Source: Pseudomonadota bacterium
Lineage (GTDB): Bacteria > Pseudomonadota > Gammaproteobacteria > Steroidobacterales > Steroidobacteraceae
DNA length: 64,000 nucleotides
Reading direction: 5' to 3'
Assembly: GCA_023423935.1 (NCBI GenBank)
Contig: JAFAEQ010000041.1
Span: forward strand, 1 to 64,000
A model generated the notes under the pieces. It saw only the letters and a program-made list of their open reading frames with translations, ran no database searches and was not told the DNA's origin. Position 1 is the stretch's first letter. Every line of letters starts with the position of its first letter. The translations under genes and the position numbers were made by a program. This document shows, piece after piece, positions 42,552 to 51,191 of the stretch.

Positions 42552-42729
42552 GGCCGCAAAGACCGCAAAAAAGAACATGTGACGACAAAGATAGGAGGGC
42601 TTACAGGCACAAGTGCTGTCATTCGGAATCGTTGCTGCAGCGGCATTCGATCGGCACTCAGCATCGAGTTCTTCGACTTTGTGCTCTGTGTGGTTACTCC
42701 GTTCTTTTCTTTTTTGCGGTCTTTGCGGC
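42552..42729. repeat. 9-bp-period inverted repeat pair (CCGCAAAGA type) before rnpB
   Basis: The left arm begins GGCCGCAAAGACCGCAAAAA at 42552 and runs into AGAAC at about 42575. The right arm 42700-42729 is its inverse, GTTCTTTTC then TTTTTTGCGGTCTTTGCGGC. Just inside the right arm, 42678-42699 carries an arm of the other type (CTTTGTGCT, CTGTGTGG). The right arm ends about 35 bases before the RNase P RNA, where its promoter -35 region would be expected. Confidence 0.85.
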
Positions 42730-42764
42730 TTAGCTACCGGATAACCTTGCTACCATGCGCGCCG

Positions 42765-43139
<375 letters not shown>

Positions 43140-43140
43140 T

Positions 43141-43572
43141 TTTTCCTTCCTCTTTCCCGTCGGATCGGCGAGCCTTCGCAATCGACGAATGCAACATAAG
43201 TTCGGGCCGCTATAGTAAGATTTTTCTAAACGAAAGGCCCGGATCGCATTGATCTGCGGCTATGCCTGATCAGATCGCTCAAACCGCCGTGTACAGGGAC
43301 TACCGACGCTGGACGCGCCATAGTTGGCCACGTTTCTTCGCCAATTCGCCGCTTTTGCGCCGTCGCGGTGCGCGCTTTTGCGCAGAGGCTCTCCCACGTG
43401 GCCCCGCGGGGCCTTCTAACTCCTCAGTCAGGCCGAGTTTCTAAGTGTGTTCTTACTTAAAGAAACGCACTTAACCCACTGATTTGAATTGCAGAGCGCG
43501 TCGGACGGGCTGAGGTGCTTTTGCCGTCACGCCTAAGTGCCTGTCGCTAAACAGGAAATTTCTGAAATTTTT
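43141..43572. other. Intergenic region between rnpB and the dcw promoter
   Basis: No credible ORF. Contents: T-rich tail of rnpB (43140-43155); a perfect palindrome GGCCCCGCGGGGCC at 43400-43413; and a strong hairpin at 43442-43473, where TAAGTGTGTTCTT pairs with AAGAAACGCACTTA around a short loop. The last lies 100 bases upstream of the mraZ promoter and may insulate the dcw cluster from read-through. Confidence 0.5.
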
Positions 43573-43602
43573 TTGACTTGCAGCTTCGCCGCTCCCTATA
43601 GT
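43573..43602 (+). promoter_or_regulatory. Sigma70-type promoter of the dcw cluster
   Basis: TTGACT at 43573-43578 and TATAGT at 43597-43602 with an 18-base spacer, an excellent match to the consensus. Transcription would start near 43609, placing the MraZ boxes at the start of the transcript. Confidence 0.75.
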
Positions 43603-43613
43603 CGCCCGCGCGG

Positions 43614-43638
43614 TGGGAAATTGTGGGAAATGGTGGTT
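43614..43638 (+). promoter_or_regulatory. MraZ binding repeats
   Basis: TGGGA at 43614, TGGGA at 43624 and TGGTT at 43634, each 10 bases apart, so one helical turn. MraZ is known to bind TGGGN repeats with 5-base spacers upstream of its own gene. The position just downstream of the promoter suggests autorepression of the dcw cluster. The third box is degenerate. Confidence 0.8.
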
Positions 43639-43662
43639 TGAAGGGGCGCCAAGAGGCAGCCC

Positions 43663-44142
43663 GTGGTTGGATTTGGCAGCAAAGTGATGTTCCGCGGTGC
43701 AAACAAGGTGACGCTCGACGCGAAAGGGCGGTTGGCCATGCCGACCCGCTATCGCGAGCGCATCGTGGAGCGTTCGAACGGACGGCTGATCGCGACGGTG
43801 GATCGTGCGGATCGCTGTCTTCTCATCTATCCGCTGCCCGAGTGGGAGGAGATCGAGCTGAAGCTCCGTCGGCTCCCCACGCTCAATCCGGTTGCGCGCC
43901 GTCTGCAGCGTCTGATGATCGGTCACGCGACCGATCTCGAGCTCGACGGAAGCGGTCGCATCCTCCTGCCTCCCAGCCTGCGCGAATACGCAGGTCTCAC
44001 TCGCGTTGCCATGTTGATTGGTCAAGGGAATCGCTTCGAGCTGTGGGATGAAGCGCTCTGGAATGCGAACCGCGATCAGTGGCTGAAGGTGGACGAATCG
44101 GCGGAAGAACTGCCGCCCGAATTGTCTTCGCTCTCTCTTTGA
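43663..44142 (+). CDS. mraZ: Transcriptional regulator MraZ
   Basis: Ring-forming, AbrB-like DNA-binding protein and first gene of dcw. Two repeats of the MraZ fold: FRGANKVTLDAKGRLAMPTRYRE and ATDLELDGSGRILLPPSLREYAGL. 159 aa from GTG 43663, which has AGAGG six bases upstream. ATG 43687 (MFRGANK), eight codons later, matches the N-terminus usual in relatives and is the alternative. Autorepression through the TGGGA repeats at 43614 is likely. Confidence 0.92.
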   Translation: MVGFGSKVMFRGANKVTLDAKGRLAMPTRYRERIVERSNGRLIATVDRADRCLLIYPLPEWEEIELKLRRLPTLNPVARRLQRLMIGHATDLELDGSGRILLPPSLREYAGLTRVAMLIGQGNRFELWDEALWNANRDQWLKVDESAEELPPELSSLSL

Positions 44143-44176
44143 TGATGTCTCGCTGGCAACGCGTTGCTGGCGGGCA

Positions 44177-45133
44177 GTGACATACGTGGAAAAGTTTCAA
44201 CACACGCCCGTGCTTCTCGAGGAAGTGCTGGCGTCGATGCAGGTGAAGGAAGGCGGCCGTTATCTCGACGCGACGTTCGGTCGTGGCGGACATACGGCAG
44301 CCATCCTGGATCGCATTGGAAGTAGTGGATGTGTGGTGGCAGTCGATCGCGATCCGCACGCGATTCGCGCAGGTCACGAACGATTCGGCGATGACGCTCT
44401 GGCCTCAGGGCGGTTGAGGTTGGTGGAGAGTCCTTTCTCGCGCCTGGTGCAAGTCGCAAAGGACTTGGGGATGGTCGGGGGATTCGATGGTGTGCTTCTC
44501 GATCTCGGCGTGTCTTCTCCGCAGCTCGACGACGCGGCGCGTGGCTTCAGCTTCGCGCAGGACGGACCGCTCGACATGCGCATGAACAACCGCGCAGGCA
44601 TGACTGCCGCGGACTGGCTGGCGCGTGCGCCGGAGCACGAGATCGCGCGTGTGATCCGCGATTTCGGTGAGGAGCGATTCGCCAAGCGAATCGCTCGCGC
44701 CATCGTGAATGCGCGTCATGAGCGACCGATCGCCCGGACACTCGAGCTCGCCGACATCGTTGCACGAGCCGTCCCCACGCGCGAACCGGGCAAGCATCCG
44801 GCGACCCGCACCTTCCAGGCGATCCGTATCCAGGTGAATCAGGAATTCGAGGAGATCGAGCAGGCGCTCGCAGGCTCGCTCGAAGTGCTGGCTCATGGCG
44901 GTCGTCTCGCCGTGATCAGCTTTCATTCGCTCGAGGACGGGATGGTCAAACGGTTCATGCAGCAGCACTCGACGGAGGACCCCGTGTACGCCGGTTTGCC
45001 GGAAGTGCCGGCGCACGCGCGCCCGAAGCTGCGACGCATCGGTCGCGCGATTCATCCGGGCGAGGCCGAAGTGAATGCAAATCCGCGTTCGCGCAGCGCG
45101 ATTCTGCGAGTCGCAGAGCGGGTGGCGGCATGA
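44177..45133 (+). CDS. rsmH: 16S rRNA (cytosine-1402-N4)-methyltransferase RsmH
   Basis: 318 aa (formerly MraW). Start GTG 44177. Motifs: HTPVLLEEVLASM, YLDATFGRGGHTAAIL (SAM-binding), AVDRDPHAI, GVLLDLGVSSPQLDDAARGFSF, GPLDMRMN, HPATRTFQAIRIQVNQE and AVISFHSLED. Methylates N4 of C1402 in 16S rRNA. The last four bases overlap ftsL. Confidence 0.95.
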   Translation: MTYVEKFQHTPVLLEEVLASMQVKEGGRYLDATFGRGGHTAAILDRIGSSGCVVAVDRDPHAIRAGHERFGDDALASGRLRLVESPFSRLVQVAKDLGMVGGFDGVLLDLGVSSPQLDDAARGFSFAQDGPLDMRMNNRAGMTAADWLARAPEHEIARVIRDFGEERFAKRIARAIVNARHERPIARTLELADIVARAVPTREPGKHPATRTFQAIRIQVNQEFEEIEQALAGSLEVLAHGGRLAVISFHSLEDGMVKRFMQQHSTEDPVYAGLPEVPAHARPKLRRIGRAIHPGEAEVNANPRSRSAILRVAERVAA

Positions 45134-45402
45134 GCGGGGCCGGTCGTTGGTTGATGCCCGTGCTGTGGGCGCTGCTGCTCGTATCGAGCATCGGTGTCGT
45201 GTGGACGCGCCACGAGACACGCAGCCTGTTCATTCAATTGCAGCAGCTCAACTCGAAGCGCGATGCGCTCGACATCGAATGGGGCCAGCTGAAGATCGAA
45301 CAGAGCGCGTGGGCGACGCACGGCCGTGTCGAGCAGACCGCCCGAGCCGATCTGAAGATGGTGATTCCAAAAGCGGAAGAGGTACAGCTCGTTCAGCCGT
45401 AG
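45130..45402 (+). CDS. ftsL: Cell division protein FtsL
   Basis: 90 aa bitopic protein of the divisome, partner of FtsB and FtsQ. A short cytoplasmic N-terminus, one membrane segment (LMPVLWALLLVSSIGVVW), then a periplasmic coiled coil with a leucine-rich stretch (LFIQLQQLNSKRDALDIEWGQLKIEQSAW). The position between rsmH and ftsI and the ATGA overlap confirm the assignment, since FtsL sequences diverge quickly. Confidence 0.93.
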   Translation: MSGAGRWLMPVLWALLLVSSIGVVWTRHETRSLFIQLQQLNSKRDALDIEWGQLKIEQSAWATHGRVEQTARADLKMVIPKAEEVQLVQP

Positions 45403-45424
45403 GCGTGAACAGTACGCGTCAATC

Positions 45425-47161
45425 ATGATTCGCAGCGACAACAAAGCATTCTCCGTCGAGCAGTACAGCGTGCGCCTGCGCGTTGTCGCCGGCATGCTGT
45501 TGTTGATCGCGGTGGCACTGGTGGCGCGCGCGGTCGATCTGCAATTGCTCGACGATGGCTTTCTCGAGAGCCAGGGCGATGCCCGCTTCACGCGTATCGC
45601 CAAGCTCTCGGCGGTGCGTGGCGCGATCTACGATCGCAATGGCGAGGCGCTCGCTGCCAGCATGCCCGTCGACACCGTGTGGGCTGCGCCGAAGGAAGTG
45701 ATGAAGTCCTCGGACCAGCTGCCGCGTCTGGCCGAAGCGCTGAATCGCGATCCGAAATGGCTGACACAGCTGCTCACCAGCAATCTCGAGCGCGATTTCG
45801 TCTATCTCGTGCGTCACATGCGTCCGAGCGATGCGGCGCAGGTCGCAGCGCTCAAGATCCCGGGCGTCTATCAGCTGCGTGAATATCAGCGCTTCTATCC
45901 TGCCGGTGAGGTGACCGGTCATCTGCTCGGTTTCACCAAGAAGTACGAGGACATCGGTCAGGAAGGTCTCGAGCTTGCGTATGACCGCTGGCTGGGTGCG
46001 GAGCCCGGTGCGAAGCGTGTCATCCAGGATCGCTACGGCCGCACGGTGGAAGACATCGAAAGTATTCGCGCGCCGCGTCCGGGTTCGGATCTCGTCACCA
46101 GCATCGATCTGCGCATCCAGTATCTCGCCTATCGCGAGCTGAAGGCCGCCGTTCAGCAGTACAACGCCAAAGCCGGCTCGATGATCGTGCTCGATGTCGA
46201 GACGGGCGAAGTGCTGGCGATGGTGAATCAACCTTCGTACAACCCGAACGATCGCGATCAGGTGGCCGCTTCACGCTATCGCAACCGCGCAGCGACGGAC
46301 ATCTTCGAACCCGGCTCGAGCATCAAGCCGTTCATCGCCGCGGCGGGTCTGGCGTCCGGCCGATATCACGCGAACACGCTCATCGATACGACTGAGCCTG
46401 TGCGTGTGGGCGTGAAAGTCATTGCCGATCACGGTGCCAAACCGCCGGGCCCGATTCCGCTGACGACCGTGCTCGCAAAGTCGAGCAATGTCGGCATGGC
46501 GAAGATGGCGCTCTCGCTTCCACCGCGTCCCATGTACGACATGCTCGCGGCGTTCGGTTTCGGTCAGGTATCGGGCAGCGGTTATCCGGGCGAATCGGCC
46601 GGGCTGCTCAACGACCCCTCGCACTGGAGCCGCATCGGCCAGGCGACGATGGCGTATGGCTATGGCCTGTCCGTCACGCCGCTGCAGCTCGCACATGCAT
46701 ACGCAACGCTGGGTTCGGGTGGAGTGAGTCGTCCTGTCACGCTGCGGCGCGTCGATGCACCCGTCGAAGGTCAACGCGTGATCGATGAGCATGTCGCGCG
46801 CGAGCTGATTTCCATGATGGAAAGCGTCGTGTCGCAGGACGGCACGGGAAAGAGCGCGGCGCTCGCAGGCTATCGCGTTGCGGGCAAGACAGGCACGGCA
46901 TGGACTGCGTCGGCTGGCGGCTATTCGACGGATCGCTACAAGGCGACGTTCGGCGGCGTGGTGCCCGCAAGTCAACCGCGCCTCGCGGCGATCGTCGTGA
47001 TCGACGAGCCGACCGGGCGGCTCTATTACGGCGGCGACGTAGCTGCACCGGTGTTCTCGAATGTCATGGCCGGAGCGTTGCGCCTGTTGGGTGTGCCGCC
47101 CGATGGTCTCGAACAATTGCCGAAGGCCACGCTCGTGCAGGCGAGCCGTGGATCGCAATGA
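45425..47161 (+). CDS. ftsI: Septal peptidoglycan transpeptidase FtsI (PBP3)
   Basis: 578 aa class B penicillin-binding protein. A membrane anchor (VVAGMLLLIAVALVARAVDL) is followed by the pedestal domain (VRGAIYDRNGEALAAS) and the transpeptidase domain with catalytic Ser298 in SSIK (EPGSSIKPF), SSN of the second motif (KSSNVGMAK) and KTGT. RSDNKAFSVEQYSVRLR is the cytoplasmic tail. Cross-links septal murein with FtsW. Start ATG 45425, 22 bases after ftsL. Confidence 0.95.
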   Translation: MIRSDNKAFSVEQYSVRLRVVAGMLLLIAVALVARAVDLQLLDDGFLESQGDARFTRIAKLSAVRGAIYDRNGEALAASMPVDTVWAAPKEVMKSSDQLPRLAEALNRDPKWLTQLLTSNLERDFVYLVRHMRPSDAAQVAALKIPGVYQLREYQRFYPAGEVTGHLLGFTKKYEDIGQEGLELAYDRWLGAEPGAKRVIQDRYGRTVEDIESIRAPRPGSDLVTSIDLRIQYLAYRELKAAVQQYNAKAGSMIVLDVETGEVLAMVNQPSYNPNDRDQVAASRYRNRAATDIFEPGSSIKPFIAAAGLASGRYHANTLIDTTEPVRVGVKVIADHGAKPPGPIPLTTVLAKSSNVGMAKMALSLPPRPMYDMLAAFGFGQVSGSGYPGESAGLLNDPSHWSRIGQATMAYGYGLSVTPLQLAHAYATLGSGGVSRPVTLRRVDAPVEGQRVIDEHVARELISMMESVVSQDGTGKSAALAGYRVAGKTGTAWTASAGGYSTDRYKATFGGVVPASQPRLAAIVVIDEPTGRLYYGGDVAAPVFSNVMAGALRLLGVPPDGLEQLPKATLVQASRGSQ

Positions 47162-47162
47162 C

Positions 47163-48707
47163 ATGGCCTATGCAACGCATCTACAGGCCATGGCCATGAA
47201 TCCCGCCACACGCACAGGGTCGGCGAAGAATCTGCGCGCGCTGCTCGCAGGACTCGTCAGTGCCGACATTCCCGACGTCGAGATCACCGATCTCACGCTG
47301 GATAGCCGCGCTGTCGTCGCAGGCGGTGCATTCGTGGCGTTGCCGGGATTGCGTACGCACGGCGTGCGATTTGCCGCACAGGCTGCTGCAGCGGGCGCGA
47401 AAGTCCTTCTGTGGCAGCCCACCGACGACACTGCGCTGCCGTTGCTCCCTTCGAATCTGCAGGTCGTCGCGATCGAGAATCTCCAGGACATTCTCGGTGA
47501 GATTGCCGATCGCTTCTTCGATCGGCCCTCGCAGGCAATCAGTGTTGCAGGCATCACCGGTACCAACGGCAAAACGACGACGGCGTACGTGCTCGCGCTC
47601 GCGCTGCAGCGTCTCGGCATGCCCGCAGCTTATGCGGGGACGCTCGGGTACGGCCGCATCGATGCGATCAAGAGCGGCACACACACCACGCCCGATGTGA
47701 TCACCGTACATCGCCAGCTCGCGGAACTGCGCGCATGCGGTGTGAGTCATCTCGGCATGGAAATCTCCTCGCACGCGCTCGATCAGGGGCGCGTGAACGG
47801 CATGCGGATCGATACGGCAATCTTTACCAATCTCACGCACGATCATCTCGACTATCACGGCTCCTTCGAAGCGTACGGCGCGGCGAAGGCGCGGTTGTTC
47901 GCGTGGCGTGGCCTGCAGCATGCAGTCATCAATCTCGATGACGCGTTCGGTGTCGAGCTCGCGCGTGGCTATCGCGGTGCCGGTCTGATCGGCTGTTCGA
48001 AGTCTTCCGGGGTAACGCAATCGCTGTCGTCAGTGCTGCGTGCACGTGGAGTACGTGCGACATCGCACGGTCTTGAGATCGACATCGAGGGCAGCTGGGG
48101 ACAGGCAACGCTGCAGTCGCGATTCGTCGGTTCCTTCAACGTCGACAACCTGCTCGCCGTGCTCGGTGTGCTGCTCGGCTGGGGCGTCCCGCTCGAAGAT
48201 GCGGTACGTGCGCTCGCGCAGTGTTCGCCGCCGCCGGGTCGCATGGAAACCTTCACTGCGCCGGGCCAGCCGCTTGCGGTGGTCGATTACGCACACACGC
48301 CGGATGCGCTGGAGAAGGCATTGCAGGCGACACGCGCGCATTGCACGGGCCGCTTGATCTGCGTCTTCGGATGCGGCGGCGATCGCGACGCGCGCAAGCG
48401 TCCGGTGATGGGCGAAATCGCTGAACGTCTGAGCGATGAAGTGATCATCACCGACGACAATCCACGCACCGAAGACGGCGATCGCATCGTCGCGGACATC
48501 GTCGCGGGCCTGAAGGATCCTGCGCGCGCGCTGATCGAACGCGATCGCGCGAAGGCCATTGCACTCGCGATCAGTCACGGTCGATCAGGGGATGCGGTGC
48601 TCGTCGCGGGCAAGGGGCACGAGGATTATCAGATCCTCGGCACACAGACTCGCCATTTCAGCGACCGTGAGGTGGTCGAGACCGTACTCGGGAGGCGTGC
48701 ATCATGA
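47163..48707 (+). CDS. murE: UDP-MurNAc-tripeptide synthetase MurE (meso-DAP type)
   Basis: Adds the third peptide residue to UDP-MurNAc-L-Ala-D-Glu. ATP site GITGTNGKTTTAYVLA, then HTTPDVITVHRQLAEL, MEISSHALDQGRV, FTNLTHDHLDYHG (carbamylated Lys region downstream) and TDDNPRTED; the DNPR motif marks meso-diaminopimelate specificity. Several in-frame starts exist. ATG 47163, one base after the ftsI stop, is taken; ATG 47196 is equally possible. A four-base overlap with murF follows. Confidence 0.94.
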   Translation: MAYATHLQAMAMNPATRTGSAKNLRALLAGLVSADIPDVEITDLTLDSRAVVAGGAFVALPGLRTHGVRFAAQAAAAGAKVLLWQPTDDTALPLLPSNLQVVAIENLQDILGEIADRFFDRPSQAISVAGITGTNGKTTTAYVLALALQRLGMPAAYAGTLGYGRIDAIKSGTHTTPDVITVHRQLAELRACGVSHLGMEISSHALDQGRVNGMRIDTAIFTNLTHDHLDYHGSFEAYGAAKARLFAWRGLQHAVINLDDAFGVELARGYRGAGLIGCSKSSGVTQSLSSVLRARGVRATSHGLEIDIEGSWGQATLQSRFVGSFNVDNLLAVLGVLLGWGVPLEDAVRALAQCSPPPGRMETFTAPGQPLAVVDYAHTPDALEKALQATRAHCTGRLICVFGCGGDRDARKRPVMGEIAERLSDEVIITDDNPRTEDGDRIVADIVAGLKDPARALIERDRAKAIALAISHGRSGDAVLVAGKGHEDYQILGTQTRHFSDREVVETVLGRRAS

Positions 48708-50083
48708 AGCGCAACCTCGTTGAGTTGGTTCGAGTGAGCGGCGGCGAACTTGTCGGCACGAGCGTCGACTTTACCGGCGTGTCCACCGACACCCGCACGC
48801 TGAAGCCCGGCGCGCTCTTCGTCGCGCTCGCGGGACCCTCCTTCGACGGACATGATTTCGTGTCGGCCGCGAAAGAGCGCGGAGCCGCGGCCGCGCTCGT
48901 ACAGAAGCGGGTTGCGGTCGATCTGCCGCAGGTCGTCGTGCCCGATTCGCTCGCTGCATTGTCGGCGTTCGCTCGTGAATGGCGCCGGCAATTCCACATT
49001 CCGGTGATCGGCGTGACGGGCAGCAATGGCAAGACCACTACCAAGGAGCTGATCGGCTCGATCCTGACGCGTCTCGGCCCTTGCCTGATCACGCGCGGCA
49101 ATCTGAACAATCACATCGGCGTGCCGCTAATGTTGATGGAGCTGGACGCGAGCCATCGTTATGCGGTCATCGAGATGGGCGCGAACCATCAGCGTGAGAT
49201 CGCGCATCTCGCGAGCCTCGCCGAACCGGGCATCGGCATCGTGACGAATGCCGGCGCGGCGCATCTGGAAGGATTCGGCAGTCTCGACGGTGTCGCGATC
49301 GGCAAAGGTGAAATGTTCACCGCCCTGCCGCGCGATGGCGTCGCGATCATCAACGCCGACGACAAGTACGCATCGCTGTGGCGGGATACCTGCTCGGCCG
49401 ATCGCATCCTGACCTTCGGATTCGAGCAGCCAGCCGATTTCGCTGCTCACCGCGTGCAGCAGATCAACGATCAGAACGGCTTTCGCATTGACTTCGATCT
49501 GGTTACGCCCGCGGGCACACGCGCGGCGAGTCTTGCGCTCGCAGGTTTGCACAACCTGCGCAATGCGCTCGGCGCGGCGGCTGTCGCCTATGCGGCGGGT
49601 GCAACCCTCGAGCAGATCGTTGAAGGATTGGCCGCCATGCGCCCCGTGTCCGGCCGTCTCGAGCTCAAGCCCGCGATCAACGGTGCGTTCCTGATCGACG
49701 ATTCGTACAACGCGAATCCAAGCTCGGTGAAGGCTGGTATCGATGCGCTGCAGAGCTTCAGCGGCAAACGCTGGTTGATTCTCGGTGACATGTTCGAGCT
49801 CGGGCCGAGCGCCGACGAGCTGCATGCGCAGATCGGTCACTACGCGCGACAGACAGGCATCGAGCGACTGCTCGCAATCGGCAAGCACTCGCATTACGCA
49901 GTCGAGGCGTTCGGCCGCGGAGCGCAATGGTTCAGCGATGTGGAAGCGCTGATCGCCGATGCGTCGCGCTCGCTCGGCGGCAACGTCGCCGTGCTCATCA
50001 AAGGCTCGCGCGCGAACAGGCTCGAGCGCGTTTCGGCGGCATTGTCCGCTTCGCCTGCCAGGGCAGACGCCGGACACCATTAG
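48704..50083 (+). CDS. murF: UDP-MurNAc-pentapeptide synthetase MurF
   Basis: 459 aa. Adds D-Ala-D-Ala to the UDP-MurNAc-tripeptide. N-terminal substrate domain (STDTRTLKPGALFVALAG..FDGHDFV), ATP loop GVTGSNGKTTTKELI, NLNNHIGVPLML, EMGANHQREIAHLASLAEP, then LIDDSYNANPSSVKAGIDAL and LGDMFELG. Starts within the murE stop (ATGA). Confidence 0.95.
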   Translation: MKRNLVELVRVSGGELVGTSVDFTGVSTDTRTLKPGALFVALAGPSFDGHDFVSAAKERGAAAALVQKRVAVDLPQVVVPDSLAALSAFAREWRRQFHIPVIGVTGSNGKTTTKELIGSILTRLGPCLITRGNLNNHIGVPLMLMELDASHRYAVIEMGANHQREIAHLASLAEPGIGIVTNAGAAHLEGFGSLDGVAIGKGEMFTALPRDGVAIINADDKYASLWRDTCSADRILTFGFEQPADFAAHRVQQINDQNGFRIDFDLVTPAGTRAASLALAGLHNLRNALGAAAVAYAAGATLEQIVEGLAAMRPVSGRLELKPAINGAFLIDDSYNANPSSVKAGIDALQSFSGKRWLILGDMFELGPSADELHAQIGHYARQTGIERLLAIGKHSHYAVEAFGRGAQWFSDVEALIADASRSLGGNVAVLIKGSRANRLERVSAALSASPARADAGHH

Positions 50084-50100
50084 AGAACAAGAAGAACTTC

Positions 50101-51186
50101 ATGCTGCTGTACTTTGCGCATTATCTGAACGAGTGGTACTCCGGCTTCCGGGTGTTCCAGTACCTCACGTTGCGCGCGATTCTCGCGGCGCTCACCGCGC
50201 TCGCCATTTCGCTGATTGTTGGCCCCTGGATGATTCGCAAGCTGACGAATCGGCAGATCGGTCAGCGCGTGCGCGACGACGGCCCCAAGTCGCATCTGCC
50301 GAAAGCCGGTACGCCGACGATGGGCGGCGCGCTGATTCTGGTGTCGATCGGTTTCAGCACGATCCTCTGGGCCGATCTCACCAATCGCTTCGTGTTGATC
50401 ACGCTCGCCGTGACGCTGGCGTTTGGTCTGATCGGTTTCTGGGACGACTACCTGAAGCTCGTCGTCGGCAACAGCCGCGGCCTGATCGCGCGCTACAAGT
50501 ATTTCTGGCAGACGGTCGCCGGTCTCGGCTGCGCGTTCGCGCTCTTCTATACCCACAAGTCGCCGGCCGAAACGGCGCTGTACGTTCCGTTCTTCAAGAC
50601 CGTCGCGATTCCCCTGAGTGCAGCTGGCTACATCGTGCTCACGTACTTCGTCGTCGTCGGCTCGAGCAATGCAGTGAATCTCACGGACGGTCTCGACGGT
50701 CTGGCAATCATGCCTGCGGTTCTGGTTGGCGGCGCACTGGGAGTGTTCGCGTATGCAACAGGCAATTCGGTGTTCTCGGGTTATCTCGGCATTCCGTTCA
50801 TCGAGGGAACCGGTGAAATACTGGTGTTCTGCTCGACGCTGGTCGGTGCTGGACTCGGATTCCTCTGGTTCAACACCTATCCGGCCCAGGTGTTCATGGG
50901 TGACATTGGCGCTCTCGCGCTGGGTGCGGCACTAGGTGTCGTGGCCGTCATCGTCCGTCAGGAAATCGTGCTGTTCGTGATGGGCGGTGTGTTCGTCATG
51001 GAAACGGTGTCGGTCATGCTGCAGGTCGCATCGTTCAAGCTGACCGGCAAGCGCATCTTCCGCATGGCGCCGATCCATCATCACTTCGAGCTCAAGGGCT
51101 GGGCCGAGCCGAAAGTGATCGTCCGCTTCTGGATCATCTCCGTGATTCTCGTGCTCGTGGGTCTTGCGACCCTGAAGGTCCGCTGA
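50101..51186 (+). CDS. mraY: Phospho-MurNAc-pentapeptide transferase MraY
   Basis: 361 aa, ten membrane segments. Makes lipid I from UDP-MurNAc-pentapeptide and undecaprenyl phosphate. Hallmarks: SHLPKAGTPTMGGALIL, FGLIGFWDDYLK (Asp-Asp), NAVNLTDGLDGLA, GDIGALALGAALG and the cytoplasmic MAPIHHHFELKGW. ATG 50101 is the standard start; the in-frame stretch upstream lies inside murF. Confidence 0.95.
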   Translation: MLLYFAHYLNEWYSGFRVFQYLTLRAILAALTALAISLIVGPWMIRKLTNRQIGQRVRDDGPKSHLPKAGTPTMGGALILVSIGFSTILWADLTNRFVLITLAVTLAFGLIGFWDDYLKLVVGNSRGLIARYKYFWQTVAGLGCAFALFYTHKSPAETALYVPFFKTVAIPLSAAGYIVLTYFVVVGSSNAVNLTDGLDGLAIMPAVLVGGALGVFAYATGNSVFSGYLGIPFIEGTGEILVFCSTLVGAGLGFLWFNTYPAQVFMGDIGALALGAALGVVAVIVRQEIVLFVMGGVFVMETVSVMLQVASFKLTGKRIFRMAPIHHHFELKGWAEPKVIVRFWIISVILVLVGLATLKVR

Positions 51187-51191
51187 TCGTG

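Noticed and set aside
43262..43444. 60-codon frame between rnpB and mraZ
   Set aside because: No ribosome-binding site, composition unlike the neighbours, and it crosses the GGCCCCGCGGGGCC palindrome.
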